Source of the DNA: Tomocerus qinae
Taxonomy: Eukaryota; Arthropoda; Collembola; Entomobryomorpha; Tomoceridae
Direction: 5' to 3'
Assembly (NCBI GenBank): GCA_020055645.1
Contig: CM034549.1
Location: 14,901,930-14,965,929 of the forward strand
DNA: 64,000 nucleotides
In this document: piece by piece, positions 1-13,155 of the stretch
Position numbering within the stretch: position 1 is the first letter of the stretch
How the letters are laid out: every line of letters starts with the position of its first letter
The notes under the pieces: model-generated
What the model was told of the DNA's origin: nothing
Seen by the model: the letters and a program-made list of their open reading frames with translations, nothing else
Database searches by the model: none
Translations under genes and position numbers: made by a program

Positions 1-3000
1 TGTAGGATATTATACTATTTCTGTTCAGTGACTCAATAGTTACAATTCCCCGTACACACTTTGTAGTACAGATATTACTAGAATGCCTTAACTTAGGTAA
101 ATATGTCCAAGAAATGGATTGGGATCTGCTACAGATACTATGCTACCACAGGAAGCATTAGAAATAATATGCTTGTCTTCATTTGCTTTGAAACAATGTA
201 ATTCCTAGACAGTAAACATACAAACAAAGGACGGAATAATGTTTCGCTTCTATGCTCAGCCTTTTTCCAATTAATGATGTGTAGCCTTGACTGAGAGTAG
301 ATATTATTAATAGCACACATAGTATTTCAACGTGGCCATTACCATTAATGGAGATGCAACAACGTAAGAGGAATAAATCCCATGTAGGTACATGTAGTAT
401 TTTTACTCTCACCACATCACGGTGACTTCAACACAGAAGAGTTACACCCTTACTATCTGTAAAACAATATATCATCTTTATAGAAAATGGAAATTTCACA
501 CACTTGTATGTTAAATAAGGCCAACATCCCGTAAAGACCTTTGCTGGCCCGCTCTACTCTAGGAAATGGGTACTCTGCATGAAATATGAGCAAATCAGCA
601 CGGTTTTCCTTCATTGCACTTACATGTACTTTACAGTTTGCATGTAGAGCTACCTAACAGAAATGCACTTATGTAATACGAAAGTGCATCTACAGTAAGG
701 AGGTGACGGGTAAAGAACAACCCTCTTTTTCTTGCTTTCTACATGAAAAACGCAGTCAACTATAACTTAAACTAATGTGTACTCAAACATAATACAGATA
801 TCTGTATTCACATGTTGTGTGTGGTAGATATGCATAAAAATAATCTTTTCCCTCTTCATTTTTACATACAAGTTTTTATTTTATGCTGACTAACTATCCT
901 GTGTCCGTGAAAACAGTTTTCCCTTAACAATAACAATAATATACAGATACACAGACTCAACGTGTAAGTGTATCTCTGTCATACATCTCAACTCATGATA
1001 TCCTTGCTTAAAAAAGTAAAAGCCAACTCATATGTCTAAGTCTAGACTGTTTAACGCAAGGGTCCCTACTACTTATGAATTTACGCTATGTTCACATTCC
1101 GAGTCTTAATGCATTCCCTGAATTTGAAACATGAAATATGCGAGTTGCTAAAATATATCACCTTGCCTTTCCCTCCTATTTATTCATGCTTTATCTCCGC
1201 AATGAAATAGTGTTGCAGCATATCGTCCCGCTCGCCTTTTTACAAAAGCTCATCTAGTTTATCAAACTCAAATACCAAGTGTATACTTGTACTTTTTGAA
1301 ATAGAAAACCCAGACGGATCTTACGCTACGTTAAACTACATATTACAACGCTGACTACTTTGTGGGAGGAAATTACATTAAACATCATTAAATGGCTGTT
1401 GCACAGCTAAACTATGTACATAGAGGATGCCATAAAAATTCTTTACATACGGCAACAGCAAACTTTACCTAAGTACATCCACACTCAACTGAACATTTTA
1501 TGGTACACAACAGCCTACTATATAGGTATATATCTAATGACAAAACTATGACTAAGACACATTATAATGAATGCCAAACTTAATAAAGATGGACATTTAT
1601 TGAACATGGCTTAGAAGATTATTATTCTTTTCCTTCACAATAGGTTATGTAAGCAAATAAAGAATACACACCAAGCAAGGGTAAAATATATTATTCCAAG
1701 GGCTATGCTAACATTACCCTGCATAATTCCCAATGTACACAATTCTTATTTTGTTTCTGCATTCCAGGGAAATACACTTTGGGTATAGAAGTAGGAAGAG
1801 GGATGAGTATAGTTAAGTAATGTGTACAGACTGCATACCAACAATGAAAGCTAGTTTAATTCATTGTCAGTGTCAAAGCCATGTTGAAATAGTGGAGTCA
1901 GTGTGTATACAATCAGTTAAGTTGCCATTAAAATTAAGTGCGTCAATAAATAGTCCGAAGTCCGAGCAGATATCCTAGGGCCTAGGGCGTATATTTAAAA
2001 TTTAAATGCAAATGAATTCCTGTTTAGCATAATACACAATTAGATAAAATGCGAGGACGTTTTAATAGTATCCTACGTAATCAGGTGAATCTGTATTACC
2101 CTTATTACTGTTACTACCTGCTCGTAACAATTAAGACCATAATGTACTGGCTATTATTAAGCTGAATATAAATTCTAAACAAGTTATAATACTACGTGAT
2201 TTCATTTCATTTAGCACTTAAGTGCATTATACTCAGCAATGCAAACTATTTAGGAGAAGCCTGGAGAAGGTAATTAATACAATTAGTCTACCAAAAGGAG
2301 AAAATCCTATTATTCTAGGTGAGCAATGGACATCAATATTATATTTAGTTAATTGCTTGGGTATAGTAAATAGACAAGAGGAAAATACCCGCATATTTAA
2401 ATAACCACAGTGCAGCAGTGAATTGAATATTGGTAGACAGGGATTATAATCTGACTAACTGAAGACAGTAACTCAGCTTAATCCAACTACTGAAAGTCAT
2501 TGAGCTGTAAAGTAAAGTTGTAACAAGAGAATTAAACAAACGACTGTTATAGTACAATGAAGGGCACATAAAGTGCATCACTGCAGGCATTAAATTACCA
2601 GCTAACTGGATACTGAATTGAATTTGTACAGTCACTTGTGCATTGTTACTGGCTGGAACAACCGAGATTATATGATACCCTTGTATATAGTTACGTGAGA
2701 CATAATACACTTTTAGAAGCTACTATACATACAGTAGATGTAATGGTTTTCGATTTTGCTTTGACTTGGACAACGAAAAGAGAGGATTTGATTAGGTAGT
2801 AAATATACAGACAGTGTGCAATACGAGACAACAACGACCAAGTAAAACAAGACAGGAATTTCAAACTAGAGACGAGAGGAAAACGACATTTTCTTATTGC
2901 ATTATATTACAGTGCACTGTCAAAGACAACGCAACGTCAATCCGAATCACAATCACTGAAGATACATGCACTGCTTTACATCTATAACTATAAAATACAT

Positions 3001-3340
3001 ATATGTACGGAATAAACACAACAAACAAACACAGGAGTGCAGGCTAAAAATTCGTCCTATGCAGAACAACAGTAAATGGATAGCGGATAAGTAGACATAT
3101 AATATAGATTCAAGTTAGGGTTCCTAAAAGTAATACGTACAGGAGGGCAAGACGAAGGAGGATGTGATAGTGTTGATGATACCGATAGCAAGTGATATGG
3201 ATAGTAAGCTCTGGTTTTTTATTCGGAGGGAAGAAAAGGGTGACTCCACTAGATTTACTTGCTAAGGTCTTTTGTGTATAGTTACTATACTGAAATGTAG
3301 TTGAACGAGAACTAAAAATTGCCTAAACGAAAACTTGGTA
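1..3340. other. Gene-free AT-rich stretch
   Basis: No reading frame longer than about 90 codons occurs on either strand, and none resembles a known protein. I see no tRNA-like, rRNA-like or transposon-like sequence. The only structured part is a cluster of short tandem duplications at 1952-2006, listed separately. Unrecognised exons of an intron-rich gene cannot be ruled out by eye. Confidence 0.6.
1952..2006. repeat. Three consecutive 7-bp tandem doublets
   Basis: AGTCCGA is repeated head to tail at 1952-1958 and 1959-1965. CCTAGGG is repeated at 1974-1980 and 1981-1987. ATTTAAA is repeated at 1993-1999 and 2000-2006. The three doublets have unrelated sequences but the same unit length, and they are separated by only 8 and 5 bp. 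This is seen directly. Replication slippage or repair-associated duplication is an inference. No gene lies nearby. Confidence 0.85.
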
Positions 3341-3415
3341 AAGTAAACGAAAGTAAAAAGTAAAGTAAAAGAGCGTGAGTGTTTGAGTGAACGAGTTGAC
3401 TTGACTTGAGTGAGT
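3341..3415. repeat. Degenerate pentanucleotide tract (AAGTA / TTGAC type)
   Basis: Read in steps of five from 3341, the sequence begins AAGTA AACGA AAGTA AAAAG. It drifts through TAAAG and TAAAA, and ends with TTGAC at 3396-3400 and again at 3401-3405, then TTGAG and TGAGT. Neighbouring pentamers share three to five positions over most of the 15 units. It is not coding in any evident way and resembles an eroded pentanucleotide array. Confidence 0.6.
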
Positions 3416-6400
3416 ACACATCACGTCAACATTTATTCGATCATCGTGTCACGATAAGAAACCTTTCCCTATACTTGCATGGAAAAATGCATCGTCTTGC
3501 CTTCTCTTCCACGGCTACATACTACGATACGACACTTGCACTCACATTACGTCTATACCGACACTGCACGCCCAATTCAAACCACTAAATTCAATTTTAT
3601 CTCTAAATGGAATAACTAGAGTCAACTTATTGTTGTGTAGGTATATGTAGGTACACATAGTACAAATATACGCTTTACATAGATAACTCTTCCCTCGTTT
3701 TAATACGACAATGCCAAAACCCTTCTATACACTTTGCTTTGACACACAACACTCTATTATTGCTACTATACTCCTTGTGATGTACTTGCACTGCTATTAA
3801 ATCAACTTACTTTTCCTCCTTCTGATAGAATGTAATGTGCATGCACGCAACAAATCATCTCTGCCCATTTTAATAGGTTTTCTTCAGTCATTTATCACTA
3901 TTAGGTATACAATATTATGTTCCCTTGCATCACATCTCACCACAAAACATTTCATCACATAATCGTGAGTCAACATTCTATACCTAACACACAGTTAATC
4001 TTAACATTTTACACTAACGTTCCTTCACGACAACTACACTACATGCACCGAAATATTAGATCATTATTGGTTAATAAGTATCATTAAATATTCACTAAAA
4101 ATTATTATCTATCTGCACAACACGAAGAAAGATGAAACTTTCTAGAATTTTACAAGTCAAACTAATGCAAACACGACAATTCCTAAGCAATTGCTGACCG
4201 ATTCATAATTAATTGGCATCCAACCTACTACCTCATGTAGTAAACACTATTTCGACAGATAACTCATATTTTCAAACACTCGACAACTCTGTCATAATAA
4301 TGACATTCTGCTTCCGACCTGAAATAATAATTATTTGTACACAATGTTTACGTTCATACAATACAGGTGACGTTTTCTTCAACTTTCATCTAAAGAATCA
4401 TACACTCTATAGTCTATGGATGCTATTGCAATACAATCTGTACAGAAGATGAAATTAGAAATTTTTGAATACTACAATATGCATAAAAAGAAAATTAAGT
4501 AAAATGGTGATTGGAACCCCTTAAAAATGGTCAAATTTTGAGCAAAATGTACTATAGGGTAGGCACGAAAAACGCATCTGCATAGTTATGTGCTTGAGAG
4601 ATTCCACAATAGCTTTTCCAGTCAAACTATAGAACTTCACACCTGTGATCAACACGTCAGGAAGTTTGATGGATCACGTACCGGTCAAGCATTACATTAA
4701 AACTACAATTTCATTGTACACGTGCTGTTGAGAGTTTACCTACAGAATACAGATCTTTAGATTGTTTATTAAATTCCTTAACTCATTCCTCTACATATTC
4801 GTGTTTCTTCATGCCTCCTTAAATGGATTACTAAATGACATACTTGACTCAGAAATTTTCAAACGCGGAAAATACATTAGAGGAATAAAATAAAACATGG
4901 AATTTCTTCATTTCCTACATTTCCTTCACTTTAAATTGCATACCTTTGGTTCGAACTAATAATCATCTAATACACTGATTGATTGAAATTGCAGTGCTAA
5001 ATTCCCATTTGCATGAGCAGTATTTTACTAATCTCTTAAAAATCTTTCGTTAATTTGTTTGCAGAAGTAATATATTTTAGTTAGTACCTTATGAAATGTA
5101 TTTAGTCAAAAATGTCATATTTAAAACAATCATGATATTCGTTTCTGTAAATCGTGCCTGCTGTTTCGTTGACATGCGTTGATACAAGTCTTACACTTCA
5201 TGGCCTTGTTTCAGTATAATATTCGCCAGAATTTAGTAGCGTTATGACTCATGACCAAGATTTAAGTTTTTATTTTACAACCCCAATCTGTCACTGTCAA
5301 AATGGGCACCGATTTCCATTACTAAATAGCATGACACATAAGGCCATAAAGCTGCAGTTGTAATTGTCCTATTAAGGTAGAAACTATTAATGCAATTAAC
5401 ATATATTAATACTCACTAGTTTTAACTCTACACTTTGACTGGAGCCAATTAACAGGTATCGCTTACTAAGTAAGTAGTCAACGATCGAGTAACAAGATTT
5501 AGAATAACAACAATCATATCGCACACGCCATGCGGTCATAATATAACTAAAGAATTATGCATTAGTTCCCATTTTGTCAATTTTCTTATTCCCCTAACAC
5601 CTTAAAACCTCTAAAAAGACTCTTTTATTCGGAGCATAGGCAAGTATAAGAGATTTCGTATAGATAAATAGTGCTAATTTCGAATAGCATTACATTAATG
5701 ATTCCACACTGTCCACTGCACATCTTTAGAAAACTAATAAATCTCTTCGATTAGATTCAAAGGATTCGGCTCACAATTTTTCACTTATTTAGCAGCTATT
5801 AAAGTAATATCACAACACATCACAAATACAGATACAACTATATGTGTATAGGTAGCTTTGTTTATTGTCCGCTTCTCTCATTACGAAACAAGTAGTAGGT
5901 TAACAACGTGTTTATGATTCAATGTTACCTTAATTACGCATCACTTCATAAAGTTAAAATCTTCAAAAAATCTTTCAGTAATATTAATAGCATATTTAAA
6001 AAAACGTCAAACCAAAGTACATAAAAACCAAAATTTACTTGTTCTGATAAATATTTGTACTAAGAGACTATTATAAAACAAACTGCAACTGAAAGTCAAT
6101 TTTATTTCAATACCTTTAATAATGTGGCAAATAAGTACGATTAGTACAAAGAACTGTAAAATAATAGATTACCGTCTAATTAGTTAGTTTGAGGAGCCAA
6201 ATGCAACTGATTTATTCTTATGAATACAGAAACTTGAATCTCAAGATGAACACGGTAAGATTATTTCGGGAACGTTTACACACACTATACTGTATTTATC
6301 GGTACTTGTTTTAAATTGTAAGTCAGATATCAACTGAGTTAATATAATGACGTTGTTAGTAGATGCGTGTACCTCGTTGAATATTGTTAACAATACAGAA

Positions 6401-9400
6401 GAGCAGTTAAACCAACACAGAAAATGTTCTATTGAATGATTTTTCCGAGATAGGACACAGTGAGGATTCACATCACAATCACAGCAGCAACCACATCATT
6501 ATAATCACATCATCATATGCACCCACTCTCCCACACCGTATATATATCCTAATACAATAGATACACGTACCTACATATAGGAAGAGATTTTTGTGAATAC
6601 AAACTATAATGTAGAATATAGCAGGAGTAGTACCACCCCGAGTTACGATAACATTAGCGTCGACTTTACAACAAGGCGATAAAACACGTAATCGAAGTAG
6701 AATAAATAATGTCAGCGCAGTCAGTGAGGTTGATTTGTGATGGTGAGTGAGTGGGGACTGAGAATAGAACGATACATTACATGTTGACTCGAAAATTGAA
6801 AAGCTACGTAATAGATAACAAATCGTTTCCCACTAAACAAAACTGAAATCAAAATAAAACTTTAAGGATCCTCTTTTATTACACTATAGACCGCAGAGGA
6901 GGAATATAATATGTGTGCTAACGAATCACGAGGGTTTGTAAAACTGAAATCAGCAAGTGGTACGTTATCAAATTACGTACACGATTGCAACTTATGTATG
7001 TCGTTTGCATTGGTAGTGAACTGTATCTGTGTTTCTATCACCAAATAAACTACTAATGTCTATACCTACTAAAGCAACATCAAAGTGAATATCAATGTTT
7101 AGCTTATCGGTTGTAATTCTTTAGTAAACCTTGTATGACTCACTTTGTAAATTTATAAACTTACCTTATGGTTTCATATACTGATTGACAATAGTAAGAG
7201 AACGCTCAGGAACCCTCTTCGTTATTTTCTCCGCTACACAAACAGAATACAGCACTAAAAACCATCTTAAGAAGATGATTTTATTTAATGATACGCGTAC
7301 ACAGTTGATTTGAGTTCTTAGAGCTGAGCTCTCTTGCTAAGTTTGCAAAAGTTAAAAGAGGAAATGAAAAAGTAAATAACCTCAGTCACATTGAGTAAAA
7401 AGGTTACCTATCTATATATGAAGTGTAATGTTAAAAGTTTTCTAATAATATCCCCTATCTCTCGTATGAATGCTTTGTGAATTATACACTAAACTACGTA
7501 TGGAGTCTGTTTACCCATTTTTAATGATACTTACTTGTGTATTACGTTACTTAGCCGTATCAGCATATTACTCTTATCATATGTAAATGCATAAAGGTAT
7601 TATGCTCGTTAGATTGAGTCAGAGCCAGTTGTGCCGACTGGAACGATATTAGGTATAATTCATAGTAAGGTCACATTACGACGAACCGCAGACATGATTT
7701 CAACTCAACACTAATGCTCCCATGATAACAAAAATTATTGGAGACTAAGAATCATATACGCCACATTTTCTTCAACTATTATAGTACTTCTAATAATAAT
7801 GAGATTCGGTTACTGTATTCTTTAACAGCGTAACAAATTGAAAATAGAAAAGAGTGGAAATCTTCCTTAATATGTGTGAGAGCATAAAAGTAGATATTTA
7901 AAGAAGCTATGGAAATCTACCTAACAATAACTAATTTAGTACTGAAGTACGATTACATTAGCAACACTAGCCAAGACATGTGTTCTCTTTCTGTTTCATG
8001 CATTAGCTACAAGTTTAACACTTGCAACATACAAAAGTAAGCAATGTAGTTCTGTCACAGTAGTTTTCTTATGGCTAACTGAAAATAAAGTCAATGCTTT
8101 AGTGTACATTCATGATACAGCTTAGTGTATGCATGGAACAAATCAAAAGAGCAAATACAGCTTAACTATAGGAATAAATACATATCAGTTTGGTAGGGCA
8201 GCCACTAGTGGAAGTCAAACTATAATCGTCAAGATTGCTGATGAGCCTGATGATGATGAATGTCAAAACTTGAGCTGATGCTTTTTGTGTGCGTGTCTTT
8301 GTAGATTCAAGTCATTCGACCTACCAAGCACTTTCAGATAGAGCTTAAATTCATAAAGTAAACTTGGTATTAAAGAGCATAATATAGTATTTGCATAACA
8401 TATATTCAAATGAAGTATCTGCAAAGCATCATCTCAGTCTGCCCAATTGGTTGGCATATGAAATATGTACTTGCGTATTTAACGCTGCACTCTCCCGTAT
8501 TTGTGCTTGTCTACTTAGACTGCTAGTTAGTACACATAATAAGTAGCTCTATATGGAAGTACACGTTATTACTTATTTAACCTTTTATCACAGCACATTA
8601 ACACTGTGTTTCCTACACTATTATAGCACAGGCAGTAAATATAGATGCGTCTCTAATAGTAGAAGTGTTCTCGGAAACATTTATAACTCCCATTCAAAAT
8701 GCTACAAGAAAACTTTAACTCCTCGTACAGTTGCTAGAAAGACTAATTTGATGAGAAGTAAAGTAAGACAAGCCCATTAAATAAATAAAAGATAAAAATG
8801 CGAAATGGGCCAGGCCAGCCGCAGTTTTAGTTCACATAATTCTCATCCTTTTATGCATATACATATACGAGGATGTCATGTAATCTGCCTATCTCCCTCC
8901 CTTTATATGTTTATTTACAGAACATGACACACACTCTATGTAAATTGTGCCACATCTTTACATGCTGCCTTGTTGTTTCCGAAACCTACTCGGTGAATAA
9001 CATCAAATATTCATAACTAATGGTTATCAATGCGCATTGCGTGTGAATATGAAGGTAATTTACAAACGAAAGCACTCGAAACTAATATAATTACTTTTAC
9101 ATACTTCCTCTACACTGCAAAATTATTTGCATGAGGACACAACAGTCACGGCTGCAAAAGCAACGAAAATATGCGACAAGCTCTAAAAATAACTAAAGAC
9201 AACTGGAAAGACTTGGAAATTTCTGGAAATATTAAAGGTTCTACGAGTTTCATGCGCGACTACTATCTTTTACTATTTATGTAAGTAGGTATGGGTGGAG
9301 GAATAAATAATTATTTTCTGCTTACACCATGAATACATAGGCTTACAATATTGTCTTTCCCTGCGATATCATTGTACAATTTTGGTATATTACAACAAAA

Positions 9401-10743
9401 GAGGGTAAGATATATTATTTTGGTGTTATAAGCGTGTACAGTTTTAATGTAACTGGCTGGAATAAAAAATTCGAGTCATTCAATCAGCTCCAGAACTGTA
9501 ACTCAACAACTGACCTGAAAATGTCTCAGCAGAGTCCCAAAGCAGGCGATAAATGATATCGACCCACTAACACTAACAAACAACCTTTCTAAACTCTCAT
9601 TGCTTTTAAACAAAAAGTATATGAACCCAAGTATCATCCTGCCTCAGCACAGCCTCACCAGCACAACCCACCCACTATCACTAGGTTAGTCCACTCAACT
9701 TAATAAAAAATTCAATTTATCATCTTCGCCGTCGTCCCAGGTTGAGTGAGACCTATGGTCCCCATTGAATAGACAAGAGAAAAAGTCATCAGTCTTTTTC
9801 AGATGGAAAACTTACAAATTGACACACTATCTGTCTACAAACATTCTTCTGATCGTAAATAGATTCTGTTCCAGTGATACTACTTTCTAATAGTATTTAT
9901 CAGGTACTTAATACATTGAACAACACATGTTATATAATACATCCCACTTCGTCTTCCCCATTTTTGTATTACAAAAACCTTCAAATTATTTCAAAAATCG
10001 ATTCACTTCAAAATCGTAACATTTTCTAGTGTACATTCAAAGTGGAGATCTTTATAATATTATTAAGATTATGAAGATTTTTCCACGTTTATATTTACAA
10101 TATATTTAGTTATGCAAAACTATAAAGTTTTAGCCTGCATCAAAACAACTACCAGTTTAATACTTTACTACAATAAGTCTATTAATTTAGATATGGCATC
10201 AATTCTTTAACTTACTTCTTAACGAACAGGAGATGGCAAGGGCAACAAGAGACTCCTGTTTCAGGGAATTTGGCAATTTTATCCAAGTCAATTCAGCTAC
10301 GACGGGAATCTGAAATGAAAAAAGAGTTAAAACTCATTCTTATTTATATACCTATCTAATAATCAAAACATATTGTAAAATTGTACTTTTACATGGATTG
10401 ACAACCTTCATAATAATAGTCATAATGTATACATTAAGGGAACATTTTAGAGCAGATGATAAAATAGTACCACTTTGCTGTTAGTACTTAGATGGTAATA
10501 TTTCTACACCCAAAGAAACGAAAAGAGTGATGAAGTCAAAAGGATAACTATATTTCGTAAATAGCACATCTGAATCTGACATGGACATAAAGGGCTTAGG
10601 TGGCCAGGGCACTCAAAGTCGGAATGCATTAAATAAGGATTGTGCGGTCCACGTAATAATTGCAAAATTTTATGAAAGATGTTTAGAGGAGGGGTACAAG
10701 TTTTATTGTAGTCGAAAGTGGTTTTAATCGAGAACGACTAAGC
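3416..10743. other. Gene-free stretch
   Basis: No frame above 80 codons occurs, and none is recognisable. The only notable part is a CAT/ATC-rich simple segment at about 6468-6520, listed separately. At 8229-8250 there is a short run of GATGATGATG. No RNA gene or mobile element was recognised. Confidence 0.55.
6468..6520. repeat. Low-complexity CAT/ATCACA-rich segment
   Basis: Runs of CACATCA, ATCACA and CATCATCATATG alternate over about 53 bp. The segment is poor in G on the plus strand. It looks like degenerate simple sequence and contains no open frame of note. Confidence 0.6.
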
Positions 10744-10773
10744 GATTCAATTCAGATTCCATTTGAATTACAT
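10744..10773. repeat. Short degenerate pentanucleotide tract (GATTC type)
   Basis: Steps of five from 10744 read GATTC AATTC AGATT CCATT, followed by TGAAT and TACAT. The run is short, so taken alone it could be chance. It is listed because the 14698 tract uses closely similar words. Confidence 0.4.
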
Positions 10774-11126
10774 CATCTTTTGTTCTGTAGGGAATGGAAA
10801 AGTGAAGTCTGGATATGATTATAATCCAAAAGAGAATTTAGCCTTGTCGGAATAGAGTACGCAGTTGATTGCACAGAGATCCGTAGAGTAGCGATCAGAC
10901 CGCACAAGCTAAAGCGAACAACGATGGGTTTTATGTGGAAATAAAAGACGAAATGATTGGAAGGTAAGCATCCTTTCAATATGTTGCTTCTGTTCTGTTC
11001 CTTGCTATTACTTACTATTACCGTTTTTCTTCGACACAAAGCTCTCTGCTTATGGGTTCTATTTAAGTACGCATCTCTGTCTAGGCTAGAGACTTCTCTG
11101 CCCCAGTCTCTTTTTCTTCCCTTCTC

Positions 11127-11141
11127 ATGATGATGATGATG
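11127..11141. repeat. ATG trinucleotide microsatellite, five perfect units
   Basis: Five perfect ATG units follow a pyrimidine-rich stretch. It is one of the few perfect microsatellites in the window, which is otherwise poor in long simple repeats. It does not sit in a long open frame. Confidence 0.85.
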
Positions 11142-11592
11142 GAATCAAAGGCAGTAAAAAGTGTGTAAGTGCCGATTTAATCGAATGAGCACACTCAGCT
11201 TAAGTGAATTCAGGAAATCATTTCGATCAGAGCTTTTAGGTTCTTTTCCTTCTTACTGACATCACATGTGTAAGTCTACTCCTCCCTTTACTCTCTACTA
11301 TCTCCCTACTATTACAATTTCAACACTCATTATTGTGTTTACTCCTAACTATCTAAATACCATCTGTAAAATTTTTAGTATAGGAGGAAAGGAGAAATAT
11401 ATATCTAAGTGTCGACGTAATGTAGTATGTGGCCCAGATTTTTTTTGCTTTCTTCGTGCTTTCTCCTAATAAAATATACTTTCTTGGCGGTGGAAATAAT
11501 AAATACTTGAAAAATATTTGAGTGCTTCCAAAAGGAGTTTACCACCCACACCACAATAGCTTAGAGATGATAAAGACCAACCATTTTCTATT

Positions 11593-11608
11593 AGCTTACA
11601 AGCTTACA
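11593..11608. repeat. 8-bp tandem doublet AGCTTACA
   Basis: AGCTTACA occurs at 11593-11600 and again at 11601-11608, followed by AGTTTAAGG, a possible third degenerate copy. It belongs to the same class of short tandem duplications as those at 1952-2006 and 60613-60632. Confidence 0.8.
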
Positions 11609-12933
11609 AGTTTAAGGAGGAAAGTTATATAATACGTGGGGAAATATAAAGGGAACAATACTTACCTAAAGTTAAATAAGTTAGTAAAAATTGGCTCGGG
11701 AGGGAACATAATTTCCATTATATCCATAATAACAATTGAGAATAGAATCTGATAGTTATAACTGACTGAGTATGGGGAAAGTTTAGAGTAATATTAAAGT
11801 AGCTATACTATAGGACGATGGAAGGCGGACGGATGTTATTTACTACTATTGTACGGCAGAACGAATTCATAAGTAAAGCATATCTTGGCAAAGCAATGTA
11901 TTACTAGAAAGCACTATGACATGAACGTAAGTAAAGTACATGGGCGAGTGAGTTTTGGGTGTGGGAGAAAGAATTCGTCTAAGTATGTTTAGTAGCGGAT
12001 CTCGATGGATATAAGTATAGAATGGGGGAAGAGATGCTACAAGAAAACTTTCTAGAAATCATAAAAACATTTTATGATAAAATCAGCCCACTGGCGATCA
12101 GCCACTTGTGCCTTTTCTTTTGTCTTTTCCCCTGACGTGTCACACTACACACACCCACCCTCTTATACATGCTTTATTTTACGTAGTACTTTCCAGTTTA
12201 TTTCCCCTATGCAATTTCTACTCTTATTTACTATTTGCTTTCCCTCACAGTGCACAATGCATAAAATAAGTAAATAGTATTTGATAGAGTTTAATATACG
12301 TTGACATCACTTAACAGTGTATCTATGAGCAAATATGTACATTTAATAATAGAAATCTAAACGACAGTAAAAACCTAAGGATTGTACTCTTTGGCAACAT
12401 AAAATGCGAAAATGGTAATAGAAAAAGTTGGACAAGCTTTTTTTTCCCTGTAGTAAAGAGACATCATATAGGTATATGGTACTTATAATTGTTTTTTGTA
12501 TCGCACACTATTATGTGTGAGAGAGAACGTTTTTTGCACTTGCGTCATGTCATAAAAATGTCTAGGGAGACTCGACTGTGAGTGATATGACAGAATAATT
12601 ATTTATCATGTTGACTTTCTCAACTGATTCAATTGAATGCAGTGAGTCTGAGACAAACATTTGTTACAACTTGTCATATTAGCTTAAGATCTTTCAGTCA
12701 TTTTGTAAATGTCATGTAAGATGACAACAAAAGCACGTGATGAGTATATGGAGTATAATAGATCATTCTGGACTGGCATATTAGTAGTTAGAGAGTTACT
12801 ATTACGTTACCTATACAAAACTCTTTATGATAAACTTCTTACTGTGACTAACTACAGACATATCTTTTGGTTTTTTTTCCTTCTCGACGGCTACATCTTC
12901 ACTCACATACTTTTGGCCGAGAATAGTCGTCGC

Positions 12934-12958
12934 GTTGACTTGGGTTGAGTTGAGTAAC
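12934..12958. repeat. Pentanucleotide tract (GTTGA type)
   Basis: Steps of five read GTTGA CTTGG GTTGA GTTGA and then GTAAC. The phase is partly kept downstream through CTTTG and CTTAC near 12974-12983. The core words match TTGAC-type tracts elsewhere in the window. Confidence 0.6.
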
Positions 12959-13060
12959 TACTTACTTACAGTACTTTGCTTACGCTACTTTTGTAACTTG
13001 CGAGAAATCAAGTGAATCGATCTGGAAGAAAGGCATTTGGTTCAAGACAGGAGTCCGATA

Positions 13061-13155
13061 GTCAACTTAACTTAACTGAACTGACTAAGTACTAAACTAA
13101 AGTACATAAATGCCAAACTGAACTAGGAACTAGACCAGATCCCGAACCAGAAACA
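13061..13155. repeat. Long degenerate pentanucleotide tract (CTTAA / CTGAA / AACTG type)
   Basis: The tract opens GTCAA CTTAA CTTAA CTGAA and continues CTGAC, TAAGT, ACTAA, ACTAA. After a weaker part it returns to AACTG AACTA GGAAC TAGAC CAGAT-like words. Over the first five units, 16 of 20 positions match the base five earlier, where about 28% would be expected from base composition. This is one of the clearest examples in the window. Confidence 0.65.

Noticed and set aside
4938..4965. GGTTCGAAC, resembling the T-loop (B box) of a tRNA gene or tRNA-derived SINE.
   Set aside because: The flanking five-base arms do not pair, and no A box or acceptor stem was found at the right spacing.
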